Counted from the stretch's first letter, positions 1 to 5,517 are shown. The stretch: DNA of 7,077 nucleotides from Hungatella sp. UBA3402 (GCA_002358555.1 DEPC01000226.1:1-7077); one strand, 5' to 3'. Translations and numbers: made by a program. Notes: generated by a model from the letters alone, not told the origin.

Positions 1-50
1 GACTTTCCCACATTGGGGCGGCCTACGATTGCAACAATGGGCTTGCTCAT
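1..50 (-). CDS. der: Ribosome-assembly GTPase Der (EngA), N-terminal fragment
   Basis: Only the first 16 codons and part of the 17th are in the window; the rest runs off the left edge. The visible peptide MSKPIVAIVGRPNVGK, with Ser completed by the next base, contains the G1/P-loop GRPNVGKS that opens the first of the two GTPase domains of Der, a GTPase needed for 50S ribosomal subunit maturation. The start is fixed by an AAGGAG on the minus strand at 65..60, nine bases before the ATG. The gene lies 131 bp downstream of the DUF512 gene on the same strand, the arrangement commonly seen in Clostridia. A possible extended -10 (TGAGATAAT, 133..125) in the gap could give der its own promoter, but I see no matching -35. 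The identification is confident despite the short length because the first 16 residues match the family start closely. Confidence 0.9.
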   Translation of the reverse strand, partial: MSKPIVAIVGRPNVGK

Positions 51-120
51 AACTTGTATCTCCTTCTATCTCTGCTGTCAGCCGCAGCAGACGGCCTCTC
101 TTCCTTTTTTGCAGCAGTAT

Positions 121-133
121 TGAGATTATCTCA
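121..133. promoter_or_regulatory. Palindrome overlapping a candidate der -10 element
   Basis: The 13-base sequence TGAGATTATCTCA is a perfect inverted repeat with 6-base arms around one central base, in the 131-bp gap between the DUF512 stop and the der start. Read on the minus strand it contains TGAGATAAT, which resembles an extended -10 (TGN then GATAAT), so the palindrome could be an operator over a der promoter. No -35 of acceptable quality lies 16-18 bases upstream. A short palindrome in AT-rich DNA can arise by chance, so confidence is low. Confidence 0.22.
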
Positions 134-181
134 TTTCTGCCTGTTTCTTCTGAATCACATGCAAATATCAAGAATAGGTTT

Positions 182-1492
182 TCAGATATCTCCTAGTACT
201 GCTTCTACAAAATCATATCCGCTTGATTTTACAATATTAACTGACACTTGTAAAGCAATTTCTACTTCTTCCTTGGTGACATCATCTAGAAATACCTCTT
301 CTCCACTGCGAAACATGCAACTAGACAGTAACAGTTTAGTTCCTAATTTTTTCCCCTTGAGCTGTCTTATTAAATCCTGTCCAGTGATTAGCCCAGTCAC
401 AGTAATGCGTTCCCCAAAGAAGTTATTGGTAATAGAATAGAGATGTACAAGGATCCCTGGATATTTTTCCCGAATTTGTTCCAAATATCCTTTCAGATAA
501 CTATAAGCCAATTTTCCGGTTGCTATAGAAATCTCCATCTCTCTATTATCACCCTTTAATTCCTCTAAAGCCTCTGCAACCTCATCTGTCATAAGCCGTA
601 CCATGCCCACACCATTTTCTAGTTGAAGATATCCATCATAGCACTCTGCCTCTGGCATCTTTTGCCCTGCCAGAATATAAAATTCGTCGCTGGCATGAAT
701 AAAATGTGTTTCATAATCTTGATAGATTTTTTTTTGCCATTTTTCTACAATTTTAATGGTACGAATGGCATCTTCTTTGGTAATAGGTTCCAATGGATAC
801 AATCCATCACGAAACTTGGACAGCCCTACTGGCACAACGGAAACACTTTCCATACAGGGAATATAGGCAGTCAAATCCTTGATGGTTCTCTCTAACTCCT
901 CTCCATCATTTACTCCCTTACACATCACAATCTGCCCATTCATGGGGGTTTTAGCCTCATAGAGCCTGTCTATCTTTTTTAATGCTTCTCCTGCAAACCG
1001 ATTGTTTAGCATCTTACACCGAAGATTTGGATTCGTAGTGTGGACAGAAATATTGATAGGAGACAGTTTAAACTGAATGATACGGTCAATATCCTTGTCC
1101 GACATATTGGTAAGAGTAATATAATTGCCTTGAAGAAAAGAGAGCCTAGAATCATCATCTTTAAAATACAGAGTGTCCCTCATTCCCTTTGGCATCTGGT
1201 CAATAAAACAAAAAATACATTTATTTCTGCAGGAACGGTACTCACTCATCAGACCATTTTCAAACCTCAGACCTAAATCTTCATAATTGTTCTCAATCTC
1301 TAATTCCCATTCTTCGCCATTCTTCTTGAACACTACAGCTTCAATGGACTCACTCCCTATATAATATTCATAATCAAAAATATCTTCTAATTCATGACCA
1401 TCTATGCTCATAAGGCGATCTCCTGGCTCCAGTCCAAGCTCATCTCCAATGGAACCAGGGTCTACGGTTTTTATGACATGTCCATGTTTCAT
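182..1492 (-). CDS. DUF512 family protein: PDZ-like domain plus radical SAM-type cluster motif
   Basis: This 436-residue protein belongs to the DUF512 family, whose reaction is unknown. Residues 1-60 form a PDZ-like domain (DPGSIGDELGLEPGDRLMSIDG). A Cys motif follows at C88, C92 and C95 (SCRNKCIFCFIDQMPKGMRD), the CX3CX2C spacing that holds a 4Fe-4S cluster in radical SAM enzymes. The stretch INISVHTTNPNLRCKMLNN is also characteristic, and the DUF512 domain fills the C-terminal half. An upstream in-frame ATG at 1552 would add 20 residues. I prefer the ATG at 1492 because AAAGGAA (1507..1501) sits 8 bases before it, the PDZ domain begins right there, and the longer start would lie upstream of the likely promoter. 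The gene is next to der, a conserved pairing in Clostridia whose meaning is not established. The family call is firm; the function is unknown. Confidence 0.9.
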   Translation of the reverse strand: MKHGHVIKTVDPGSIGDELGLEPGDRLMSIDGHELEDIFDYEYYIGSESIEAVVFKKNGEEWELEIENNYEDLGLRFENGLMSEYRSCRNKCIFCFIDQMPKGMRDTLYFKDDDSRLSFLQGNYITLTNMSDKDIDRIIQFKLSPINISVHTTNPNLRCKMLNNRFAGEALKKIDRLYEAKTPMNGQIVMCKGVNDGEELERTIKDLTAYIPCMESVSVVPVGLSKFRDGLYPLEPITKEDAIRTIKIVEKWQKKIYQDYETHFIHASDEFYILAGQKMPEAECYDGYLQLENGVGMVRLMTDEVAEALEELKGDNREMEISIATGKLAYSYLKGYLEQIREKYPGILVHLYSITNNFFGERITVTGLITGQDLIRQLKGKKLGTKLLLSSCMFRSGEEVFLDDVTKEEVEIALQVSVNIVKSSGYDFVEAVLGDI

Positions 1493-1510
1493 TCTCAAGA
1501 TTCCTTTCTC

Positions 1511-1562
1511 CTTCCAAAATCCTTTTCCATATAGTATAATGGAAACTACCATATCAATACAA
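1511..1562. promoter_or_regulatory. Divergent promoter pair with overlapping -10 elements
   Basis: The plus strand has a perfect TATAAT at 1535-1540, with a weak -35 TTCCAA at 1512-1517 and a 17-base spacer. The minus strand has TATACT at 1538..1533, with TTGTAT at 1562..1557 and an 18-base spacer. The two -10 elements share bases in the palindrome TATAGTATA (1530-1538). The rightward start would fall near 1547, giving a leader of about 38 bases before the micro-ORF. The leftward start would fall near 1526, about 34 bases before the DUF512 ATG. This also argues against the longer DUF512 start at 1552. The geometry fits both genes; the -35 boxes are only partial matches. Confidence 0.6.
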
Positions 1563-1571
1563 CCGTCTAAC

Positions 1572-1577
1572 AGGAGG
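1572..1577 (+). promoter_or_regulatory. Ribosome binding site of the micro-ORF
   Basis: A perfect AGGAGG lies 7 bases before the TTG at 1585. It is far from the yjbQ ATG (1668), so it cannot serve yjbQ. It is the main reason for calling the TTG-started reading frame a gene. Confidence 0.7.
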
Positions 1578-1584
1578 AATCAGG

Positions 1585-1671
1585 TTGAAAGAAAAACATT
1601 TCACCCATACCTATTTGTACCCAAAGGGCAAGATCTGCTGTAAAACATGCACAGAATGGAGGAAATTATGA
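1585..1671 (+). CDS. 28-residue Cys/His micro-ORF overlapping the yjbQ start
   Basis: I do not recognise this small protein. It starts at TTG, preceded by a perfect AGGAGG at 7-base spacing, and runs 28 codons. Its TGA (1669-1671) overlaps the yjbQ ATG (1668-1670) as ATGA, the usual sign of translational coupling. The peptide begins MKEKHFTHTYLYPKG and ends KICCKTCTEWRKL. It is basic (seven Lys/Arg) and has HX2H (H5, H8) and CX2C (C19, C22) separated by 10 residues, with an extra Cys at 18. That pattern could bind a metal such as zinc, but this is inference. It has no membrane segment or signal peptide. The divergent promoter at 1511-1562 lies just upstream. Alternatively it is only a leader whose translation opens the yjbQ ribosome site, which lies inside its 3' end. 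Confidence 0.55.
   Translation: MKEKHFTHTYLYPKGKICCKTCTEWRKL
1658..1662 (+). promoter_or_regulatory. Ribosome binding site fixing the yjbQ start
   Basis: GGAGG lies 5 bases before the ATG at 1668 and decides in favour of that start over two upstream in-frame ATGs (1647 and 1656), which have no such site. It lies within the last codons of the micro-ORF, so ribosomes finishing that ORF would pass over it. Confidence 0.7.
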
Positions 1672-2072
1672 AACAATCTCTTTTTCAATTTTCAGTCAAA
1701 ACATCTTCTCATACCCAGATGATAGATATCACTAGCTCTGTCCAAAAAACAATCACTGACAGCGGGATTCAAGAGGGAATCTGTGTTATCTTTATTCCCC
1801 ACACTACAGCCGCTGTCACCATAAATGAAAATGCAGACCCAGATGTGCAGACAGATTTTATAAAAGAAATCAATCATATTGTGCCATGGGAAGATGGATA
1901 TCTGCATATGGAAGGCAACTCTGCAGCTCACCTAAAAGCTTCCCTCATGGGCTTTTCTGAAACAGTCATCATCTCTGAAGGACGACTGCTGCTAGGTACA
2001 TGGCAAGGCATCTATTTCCTTGAATATGATGGAGCAAGAAGCCGGAAAGTCTATGTAAAAATTATAGAGTAA
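1668..2072 (+). CDS. yjbQ: YjbQ/UPF0047 family protein (secondary thiamine-phosphate synthase type)
   Basis: This 134-residue protein is a full-length member of the YjbQ (UPF0047) family. Signature stretches are IFIPHTTAAVTINENADPDV (41-60), HMEGNSAAHLKASLMG (80-95) and GTWQGIYFLEYDGAR (110-124). Some members show weak thiamine-phosphate synthase activity when overproduced, which gave the family its common annotation; its real cellular role is unsettled. The protein should be cytosolic, having no signal or membrane segment. The ATG at 1668 is chosen over in-frame ATGs at 1647 and 1656 because GGAGG precedes it and the family's N-terminus fits. It overlaps the stop of the micro-ORF by ATGA and probably shares its promoter. 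It converges on aroD with 55 bp between stops and no clear hairpin terminator. No TPP riboswitch is visible upstream, which weakens a direct thiamine link. Confidence 0.93.
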   Translation: MKQSLFQFSVKTSSHTQMIDITSSVQKTITDSGIQEGICVIFIPHTTAAVTINENADPDVQTDFIKEINHIVPWEDGYLHMEGNSAAHLKASLMGFSETVIISEGRLLLGTWQGIYFLEYDGARSRKVYVKIIE

Positions 2073-2127
2073 ACTATATACAAAAAGCATTTAAAATAAT
2101 GTAGGTCAAATTTCGTTAGTTTTAGAT

Positions 2128-2886
2128 TCATCCCTCATGAAGAACTTCTAAAACCATTGCTAACTTTTCCACATCAACCTGACCTGGAGCAGAACTTTTT
2201 CCTGCTGTTCCATAGGTTATTGCAGAACCAAAAGTTTCTCCTACCAACCTGCTAGCAACCCCCATTCCTGCCATGGACATAGTGATAATAGGACCTTTTG
2301 CATACTTTTGACTCATCTCAAGGGTGACAGCTAGCAAAGTCAATACATCTTCTTTTATCTGGGGCATCACCGCAATTTTAGGAATATCTGCTCCAAGCTC
2401 CTGCATTTTTCGCAGCCGTTTCAGCAATTCCTCCTTTGGTGGTGTCCTTTTAAAATCATGGCTGGACACAATCACTTTCACTTGATTTCTGTGAGCATGG
2501 TCAATCATTTGCTCTACTGCCTCATCTCCTGTAAATAACTCTACATCCAGCAAATCCACAAAGCCACTTTCTATCACAGCTTTATTGATAGCTATGTAAT
2601 CTTCGGTTGTCAGCGATTTTTCACCTCCCTCTTTTTCTGTACGAAATGTAAATAGCAGAGGAATTTCTGCCAAGACCTGATGTATCTTTTCTGCTGTTTC
2701 TAAGACCTTTGAACTATCAGACACCTCATCATACCAGTCAGCCCGCCATTCCACAATGTCAACAGGCAGATTCCGAAAAGAATCGGCATCCTTCACAATC
2801 TCTTCTGCTGTTTTTGCCACAACAGGCACACAAATTTTAGGTTTTCCTTTTCCGATTAGCACACTCTTTACTTTTACTGGTTCCAT
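2128..2886 (-). CDS. aroD: Type I 3-dehydroquinate dehydratase
   Basis: This enzyme catalyses dehydration of 3-dehydroquinate to 3-dehydroshikimate in the shikimate pathway through a Schiff base on lysine (EC 4.2.1.10). The 252 residues are the usual length, and key residues fall at the same numbers as in the well-studied enterobacterial enzymes: E46 and R48 in EWRAD, R82, the catalytic H143 in SSHDF, the Schiff-base K170 in IPKIAVMPQ, R213, S232 and Q236. It should be fully active. The start follows an AAGGAGG a few bases upstream. It lies 38 bp downstream of queL on the same strand, so it could be transcribed from the queuine salvage operon. A TATACA in the gap may be an internal -10, but its -35 is poor. 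No terminator is visible downstream in the 55 bp shared with yjbQ. Confidence 0.97.
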   Translation of the reverse strand: MEPVKVKSVLIGKGKPKICVPVVAKTAEEIVKDADSFRNLPVDIVEWRADWYDEVSDSSKVLETAEKIHQVLAEIPLLFTFRTEKEGGEKSLTTEDYIAINKAVIESGFVDLLDVELFTGDEAVEQMIDHAHRNQVKVIVSSHDFKRTPPKEELLKRLRKMQELGADIPKIAVMPQIKEDVLTLLAVTLEMSQKYAKGPIITMSMAGMGVASRLVGETFGSAITYGTAGKSSAPGQVDVEKLAMVLEVLHEG

Positions 2887-2924
2887 TTCTGCCCCTCCTT
2901 GTTGTCTTGCATGTATATTTCCTA

Positions 2925-3623
2925 TTAGCCTACTCCAAAATCTGTGATTTCATATAGCACTTCCACAGTTGGGTCCTGAAGCAGCCAGGAATATTCCTTC
3001 ATAAACCACTTAACCAAATCTTCGTCCCGCTTTACAGATGTTCTATTGTTATTATACACGTTCACTGTCCCAAGTTCAAAGTATTTTTTCAGACAATCAA
3101 TATCATAAGCTATCATTTTCTTTGTCTGGCCTTTTATTCCTACCATAAGACAGGGAGAATCAAAATATTCTGCCACCTCCTGTGGAGTCTGAAAAGGGGC
3201 ATTCTTACAAAGTACCTTCTCTCTAAACTCAAAATCAAATGTTTCTACCCCAATTTTAAATACAATAGGAACTCTCATTCTCTCCTTCATATTAGCTAGA
3301 TGTTTCCGATACATCCAGTGGGACTCAAAAAACAACTTCTCGATATTCTTTTCTTTTAAAATATCTGCAATATCATCTAAGGTTGTTTGAGGAAGTTCAA
3401 AACAACTTCCTGAGTTAATAACCTCTAGTACTTTAAACTCCCCTGTCACTTGGCTGAGAACTTCTCGGTTTAGCCCAATCATAGTTTTTTCATCTCTACT
3501 GTTATCTTCTATATAATCACAAAAGGAACATTTTCCCCATGCACAGGGAAATGATTGAAGAAGGCAGATTTCCCTTTGATTCTTATTAGTAATTTTGCTG
3601 TATCGTTCCTGTGGCACGCCCAT
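2925..3623 (-). CDS. queL: Queuine lyase, radical SAM-type enzyme (QueL-like)
   Basis: This is probably the radical SAM enzyme that cleaves queuine to release preQ1, as described for the C. difficile type of queuosine salvage. The 232-residue protein is compact for a radical SAM enzyme. Its cluster motif is C27, C32, C35 (FPCAWGKCSFCDY), a CX4CX2C spacing instead of the standard CX3CX2C. Other features are INSGSCFELP (near 70-80), FESHWMYRKHLANMKERM and KIGVETFDFEFREKVLCKN (near 122-140), and a C-terminus ending VLYEITDFGVG. The start is preceded by AAAGGGAGAG. It lies 16 bp after the S-component gene and two genes after the nucleoside hydrolase, the same three partners as in the known salvage set, behind a preQ1 riboswitch. 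The call rests on motif plus context: sequence alone gives a radical SAM-like protein, and the substrate comes from the neighbours. Confidence 0.83.
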   Translation of the reverse strand: MGVPQERYSKITNKNQREICLLQSFPCAWGKCSFCDYIEDNSRDEKTMIGLNREVLSQVTGEFKVLEVINSGSCFELPQTTLDDIADILKEKNIEKLFFESHWMYRKHLANMKERMRVPIVFKIGVETFDFEFREKVLCKNAPFQTPQEVAEYFDSPCLMVGIKGQTKKMIAYDIDCLKKYFELGTVNVYNNNRTSVKRDEDLVKWFMKEYSWLLQDPTVEVLYEITDFGVG

Positions 3624-3639
3624 AGTTTGGCTCTCCCTT

Positions 3640-4209
3640 TCATTTTTGCTTCAAATCTCTTGGCAATGCCTGTAAAAAAGCTGCTACCAAAAGCATACTC
3701 ACGGTTCTGTCCAAATATTCCGTGAAAATCTGTACTAAAAAAATGCTGGCTGTCATTCCTAATGGTGTCCTAGCGAGAATCTGCACTAGCACCATGGAGC
3801 CTGATGAGGTGATTCCTCCAAATACCACAGCACAAATAATAGAGCTTACCATAGATCCAGGAATGGTAACCGCCAACGCCCCCAGCCACAGCTTCCCTTT
3901 TAAATGGGAAATTTCTTTACCTGAAAGCCACCTTTTCCAGACTAAGCCAGACATAAAGCCTGTCACCATTCCTGCTGGAGCAAAATATAGGGAATAGATA
4001 TCTGTGGTCATTCCCATAAAGATTCCACTTAATAAATTGGGCAACATTCCAAACCATGGTCCCAGAAGTGCTCCTGTAAAAATGGTTCCAATACTATCTA
4101 AATAAATAGGAAGCCGCAGCATAAGTGCTAACTGTCCTCCTGCCACATTGATTCCCACTGCCATTGCAACCAGACAAATCTGAAATGGGGTTATTTTTTT
4201 CTGTTTCAT
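3640..4209 (-). CDS. qrtT: ECF transporter S component for queuine or a related precursor (QrtT-like)
   Basis: This 189-residue, very hydrophobic membrane protein has about six predicted membrane segments: roughly 9-31, 36-66, 73-91, 108-132, 138-165 and 169-182. It has the size and shape of an ECF-family substrate-binding S component. Such proteins need a shared energising module (EcfA, EcfA', EcfT), which is not in the window. The start at 4209 is preferred because AGGAGG (4222..4217) lies 7 bases before it; an adjacent ATG at 4212 has only a 4-base spacing. An ATG at 4254 would add a 15-residue polar extension that other S components lack. It lies between the nucleoside hydrolase (80 bp upstream) and queL (16 bp downstream), and the operon has a preQ1 riboswitch. 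Substrate assignment to queuine, queuosine or preQ1 is therefore inferred from context, not read from the sequence. Confidence 0.83.
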   Translation of the reverse strand: MKQKKITPFQICLVAMAVGINVAGGQLALMLRLPIYLDSIGTIFTGALLGPWFGMLPNLLSGIFMGMTTDIYSLYFAPAGMVTGFMSGLVWKRWLSGKEISHLKGKLWLGALAVTIPGSMVSSIICAVVFGGITSSGSMVLVQILARTPLGMTASIFLVQIFTEYLDRTVSMLLVAAFLQALPRDLKQK

Positions 4210-4216
4210 CATAAAT

Positions 4217-4222
4217 CCTCCT
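4217..4222 (-). promoter_or_regulatory. Ribosome binding site deciding the S-component start
   Basis: A perfect AGGAGG on the minus strand lies 7 bases before the ATG at 4209 and 4 bases before the ATG at 4212. It lies inside the longer reading frame that begins at 4254, which has only a weak GAGG ahead of it. A small hairpin (TTACT/AGTAA) lies just upstream. Confidence 0.65.
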
Positions 4223-4289
4223 CTGTTACTCATATAGTAATGATAAACTGCCATGAATTGCCTCTATCTTCTCTTGAATAGTTACAGAC

Positions 4290-5279
4290 TTATTTCAATT
4301 GCCACAAGTCTTTCCTTGTTAGAAGCAAGTCAAGATTTTCCTCTTTTACTCCTAAAATTCTACTGTAAAATAATTGAAAAAATCGTAATGGTTCTGTCTG
4401 TGTAAGCACCAAAGCATTTGCTTTTTTCTTATAAAAATTCATAGAATCCACCACTGTCTGACCAATGGAAACCCCTTCTGTATCTACCTGGGTGTAAGCC
4501 TCAAAACCCTTACAGATGTTTCTGTCTACAAAATAGGCTACTGCCAAAGGGTCATTAATGACACATCCATTCAAATGCTCCTGATGCCAGTGAAAATCAA
4601 AATAGAATTTTGTAATCTTCTCTACAAAATCGCCTACTTTAGAATCCAGCCGTTTTAAATATTGTAATAAATTTGGCGTCAGTACAATCTGGCGGGTGAC
4701 ATCTAGCCCAACCATAACAATCTTTTTTTGCAACACTTCCATAGCCTCATAAACCTGGGAAGCTGCATCTGGGTCTGCCCAATAATTATACTCTGCTACA
4801 GGAGAACAATTTCCATGGCTTCGGAAATTCCCTCCCATAGACACAATTTCCTCAATTTTTCCAAATGTTTTAGGATACCTTTGCAGCAGCAGCGCCAAAT
4901 TAGTGAGTGGCCCAAGCGCAATGACGGAACAAGCCCCCTTGTCGATTGCCTCTGCCATAAATTCCACTGCTTCCTGCTTTTGTACATACCCTTCCACTTC
5001 TGGCAGAAAGCTCTCTCCAAGCCCATCACTCCCATGGGTATCCAAAGCATTGATATAGTTCCGTTTTAAAGGCTTTTCTGCCCCGCAGAATACAGGAATA
5101 TCCAGGCGGTTCAGAAAGCGCAATACTTTCTTTGCATTTCCTGCCCCCATTTTTACTGGACAGTTGCCACATACTATAGTGATGCCTGTTACTTCCAGTT
5201 CCTCCATGGATAATGCCAACATCAATGCCAAGCTGTCATCAATCCCTGGGTCACAATCAATAATCACCTTTCGTTTCAT
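4290..5279 (-). CDS. queK: Queuosine-type nucleoside hydrolase (QueK-like)
   Basis: This 329-residue protein is a full-length member of the inosine-uridine nucleoside hydrolase family, which splits the N-glycosidic bond of nucleosides. The calcium-binding motif DCDPGIDD (8-15) opens the protein. Further family motifs are HGSDGLG (82-88), IALGPLTNLALLL (120-132), VSMGGNF (146-152), AEYNYWADPDAA (162-173) and VINDPLAVAYF (240-250). In the last motif the His-Asp pair of classic purine/uridine hydrolases is Asn242-Asp243: the metal-binding Asp is kept while the leaving-group His is replaced. First gene after the preQ1-I riboswitch, it is followed by the S component and queL. Context therefore suggests it releases queuine from queuosine, while the family alone would say only nucleoside hydrolase. 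The start has AAAGGA about 10 bases upstream. Confidence 0.85.
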   Translation of the reverse strand: MKRKVIIDCDPGIDDSLALMLALSMEELEVTGITIVCGNCPVKMGAGNAKKVLRFLNRLDIPVFCGAEKPLKRNYINALDTHGSDGLGESFLPEVEGYVQKQEAVEFMAEAIDKGACSVIALGPLTNLALLLQRYPKTFGKIEEIVSMGGNFRSHGNCSPVAEYNYWADPDAASQVYEAMEVLQKKIVMVGLDVTRQIVLTPNLLQYLKRLDSKVGDFVEKITKFYFDFHWHQEHLNGCVINDPLAVAYFVDRNICKGFEAYTQVDTEGVSIGQTVVDSMNFYKKKANALVLTQTEPLRFFQLFYSRILGVKEENLDLLLTRKDLWQLK

Positions 5280-5330
5280 TATCTATGATTCCTTTCAGCC
5301 CAATTATTTCTCTAACAGTTTCGTTTTATC

Positions 5331-5392
5331 AAAACAAAAAAGTGCTGCTTCTGCCTTGTTTTTTGAACCTAAAACACAGCAAAAGCAGCACT
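5331..5392 (-). terminator. Intrinsic terminator of the preQ1 riboswitch expression platform
   Basis: The minus-strand RNA can fold a 22-bp stem (5392..5371 with 5362..5341). The outer ten pairs are perfect (AGTGCTGCTT with AAGCAGCACT). The upper part has two G-U pairs and one G-A mismatch, under an 8-base loop AGGTTCAA. It is followed at once by TTTTTGTTTT. The terminator lies between the aptamer and queK, so if formed it stops transcription before the operon. A competing fold is possible: the aptamer tail AAAAAC (ending at 5417) can pair with GTTTT in the left arm, and AAAAGCA (5405..5399) with TGCTTTT (5388..5382). That would act as an antiterminator when preQ1 is absent. Confidence 0.88.
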
Positions 5393-5412
5393 CTGCAGGG
5401 TGCTTTTCTTTG

Positions 5413-5447
5413 CCTAGTTTTTTATACTGGGAGGTTCTCGAACCAGT
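5413..5447 (-). promoter_or_regulatory. preQ1-I riboswitch aptamer
   Basis: The minus-strand RNA matches the preQ1-I class in order and spacing. It has a 5-bp P1 stem (ACUGG 5447..5443 with CCAGU 5430..5426) and a loop beginning UUCGAG that includes AACC, where the ligand-pairing cytosine is expected. The A-rich tail UAUAAAAAACUAGG contains the UAUAAAAAACUA of the Bacillus subtilis que aptamer. The 3' CUAGG can pair back into the loop to form the H-type pseudoknot. About 20 bases downstream begins a strong terminator, so ligand binding is expected to turn transcription off. It controls queK, qrtT, queL and perhaps aroD, an unusual target set because the encoded enzymes make preQ1 from queuine. 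I see no convincing -35/-10 just upstream. Confidence 0.93.
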
Positions 5448-5470
5448 TAATCGATTGTCCTGTGACCTAT

Positions 5471-5494
5471 CCCTCACTTAAATTGAAGTAAGGG
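5471..5494 (-). other. Hairpin between the SpoIID-family gene and the riboswitch
   Basis: The arms 5494..5486 (CCCTTACTT) and 5479..5471 (AAGTGAGGG) form a 9-bp stem with a 6-base loop in minus-strand RNA, using one U-G pair. In plus-strand RNA the same position would be a C-A mismatch, so the structure fits minus-strand transcription. It lies 23 bases after the SpoIID-family stop. It is not followed by a T-run (the next bases are ATAGGTCACAGG), so it is not a standard intrinsic terminator. It could stabilise the 3' end of the upstream mRNA, lie in the riboswitch leader, or be an operator. Confidence 0.45.
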
Positions 5495-5517
5495 CTTCTT
5501 GACTAAAAATTAAATTT

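Noticed and set aside
1493..1552. Longer DUF512 start at 1552
   Set aside because: The extra 20 residues fall over the promoter and ribosome binding site and precede the PDZ domain without family-like sequence.
1541..1667. TPP riboswitch upstream of yjbQ
   Set aside because: The leader is short and occupied by the micro-ORF; the conserved TPP aptamer core is absent.
2073..2127. Possible bidirectional terminator between yjbQ and aroD
   Set aside because: Only a 4-bp CATT/AATG pairing is visible and no G/C stem with a T-run, so no terminator is called.
2875..2913. 12-codon ATG frame on the minus strand (MQDNKEGQKWNQ) between queL and aroD, with a weak AGGA ahead of it
   Set aside because: It is very short, lies mostly over the aroD ribosome binding site, and shows no motif or clear coupling; it probably arises by chance.
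4210..4254. Longer S-component start at 4254
   Set aside because: The extension is encoded across a perfect AGGAGG, is polar, and has only a weak ribosome site of its own.
4728..5069. Opposite-strand open frames inside queK and the other genes
   Set aside because: They have no ribosome sites or family motifs and are shadows of strongly supported genes on the minus strand.
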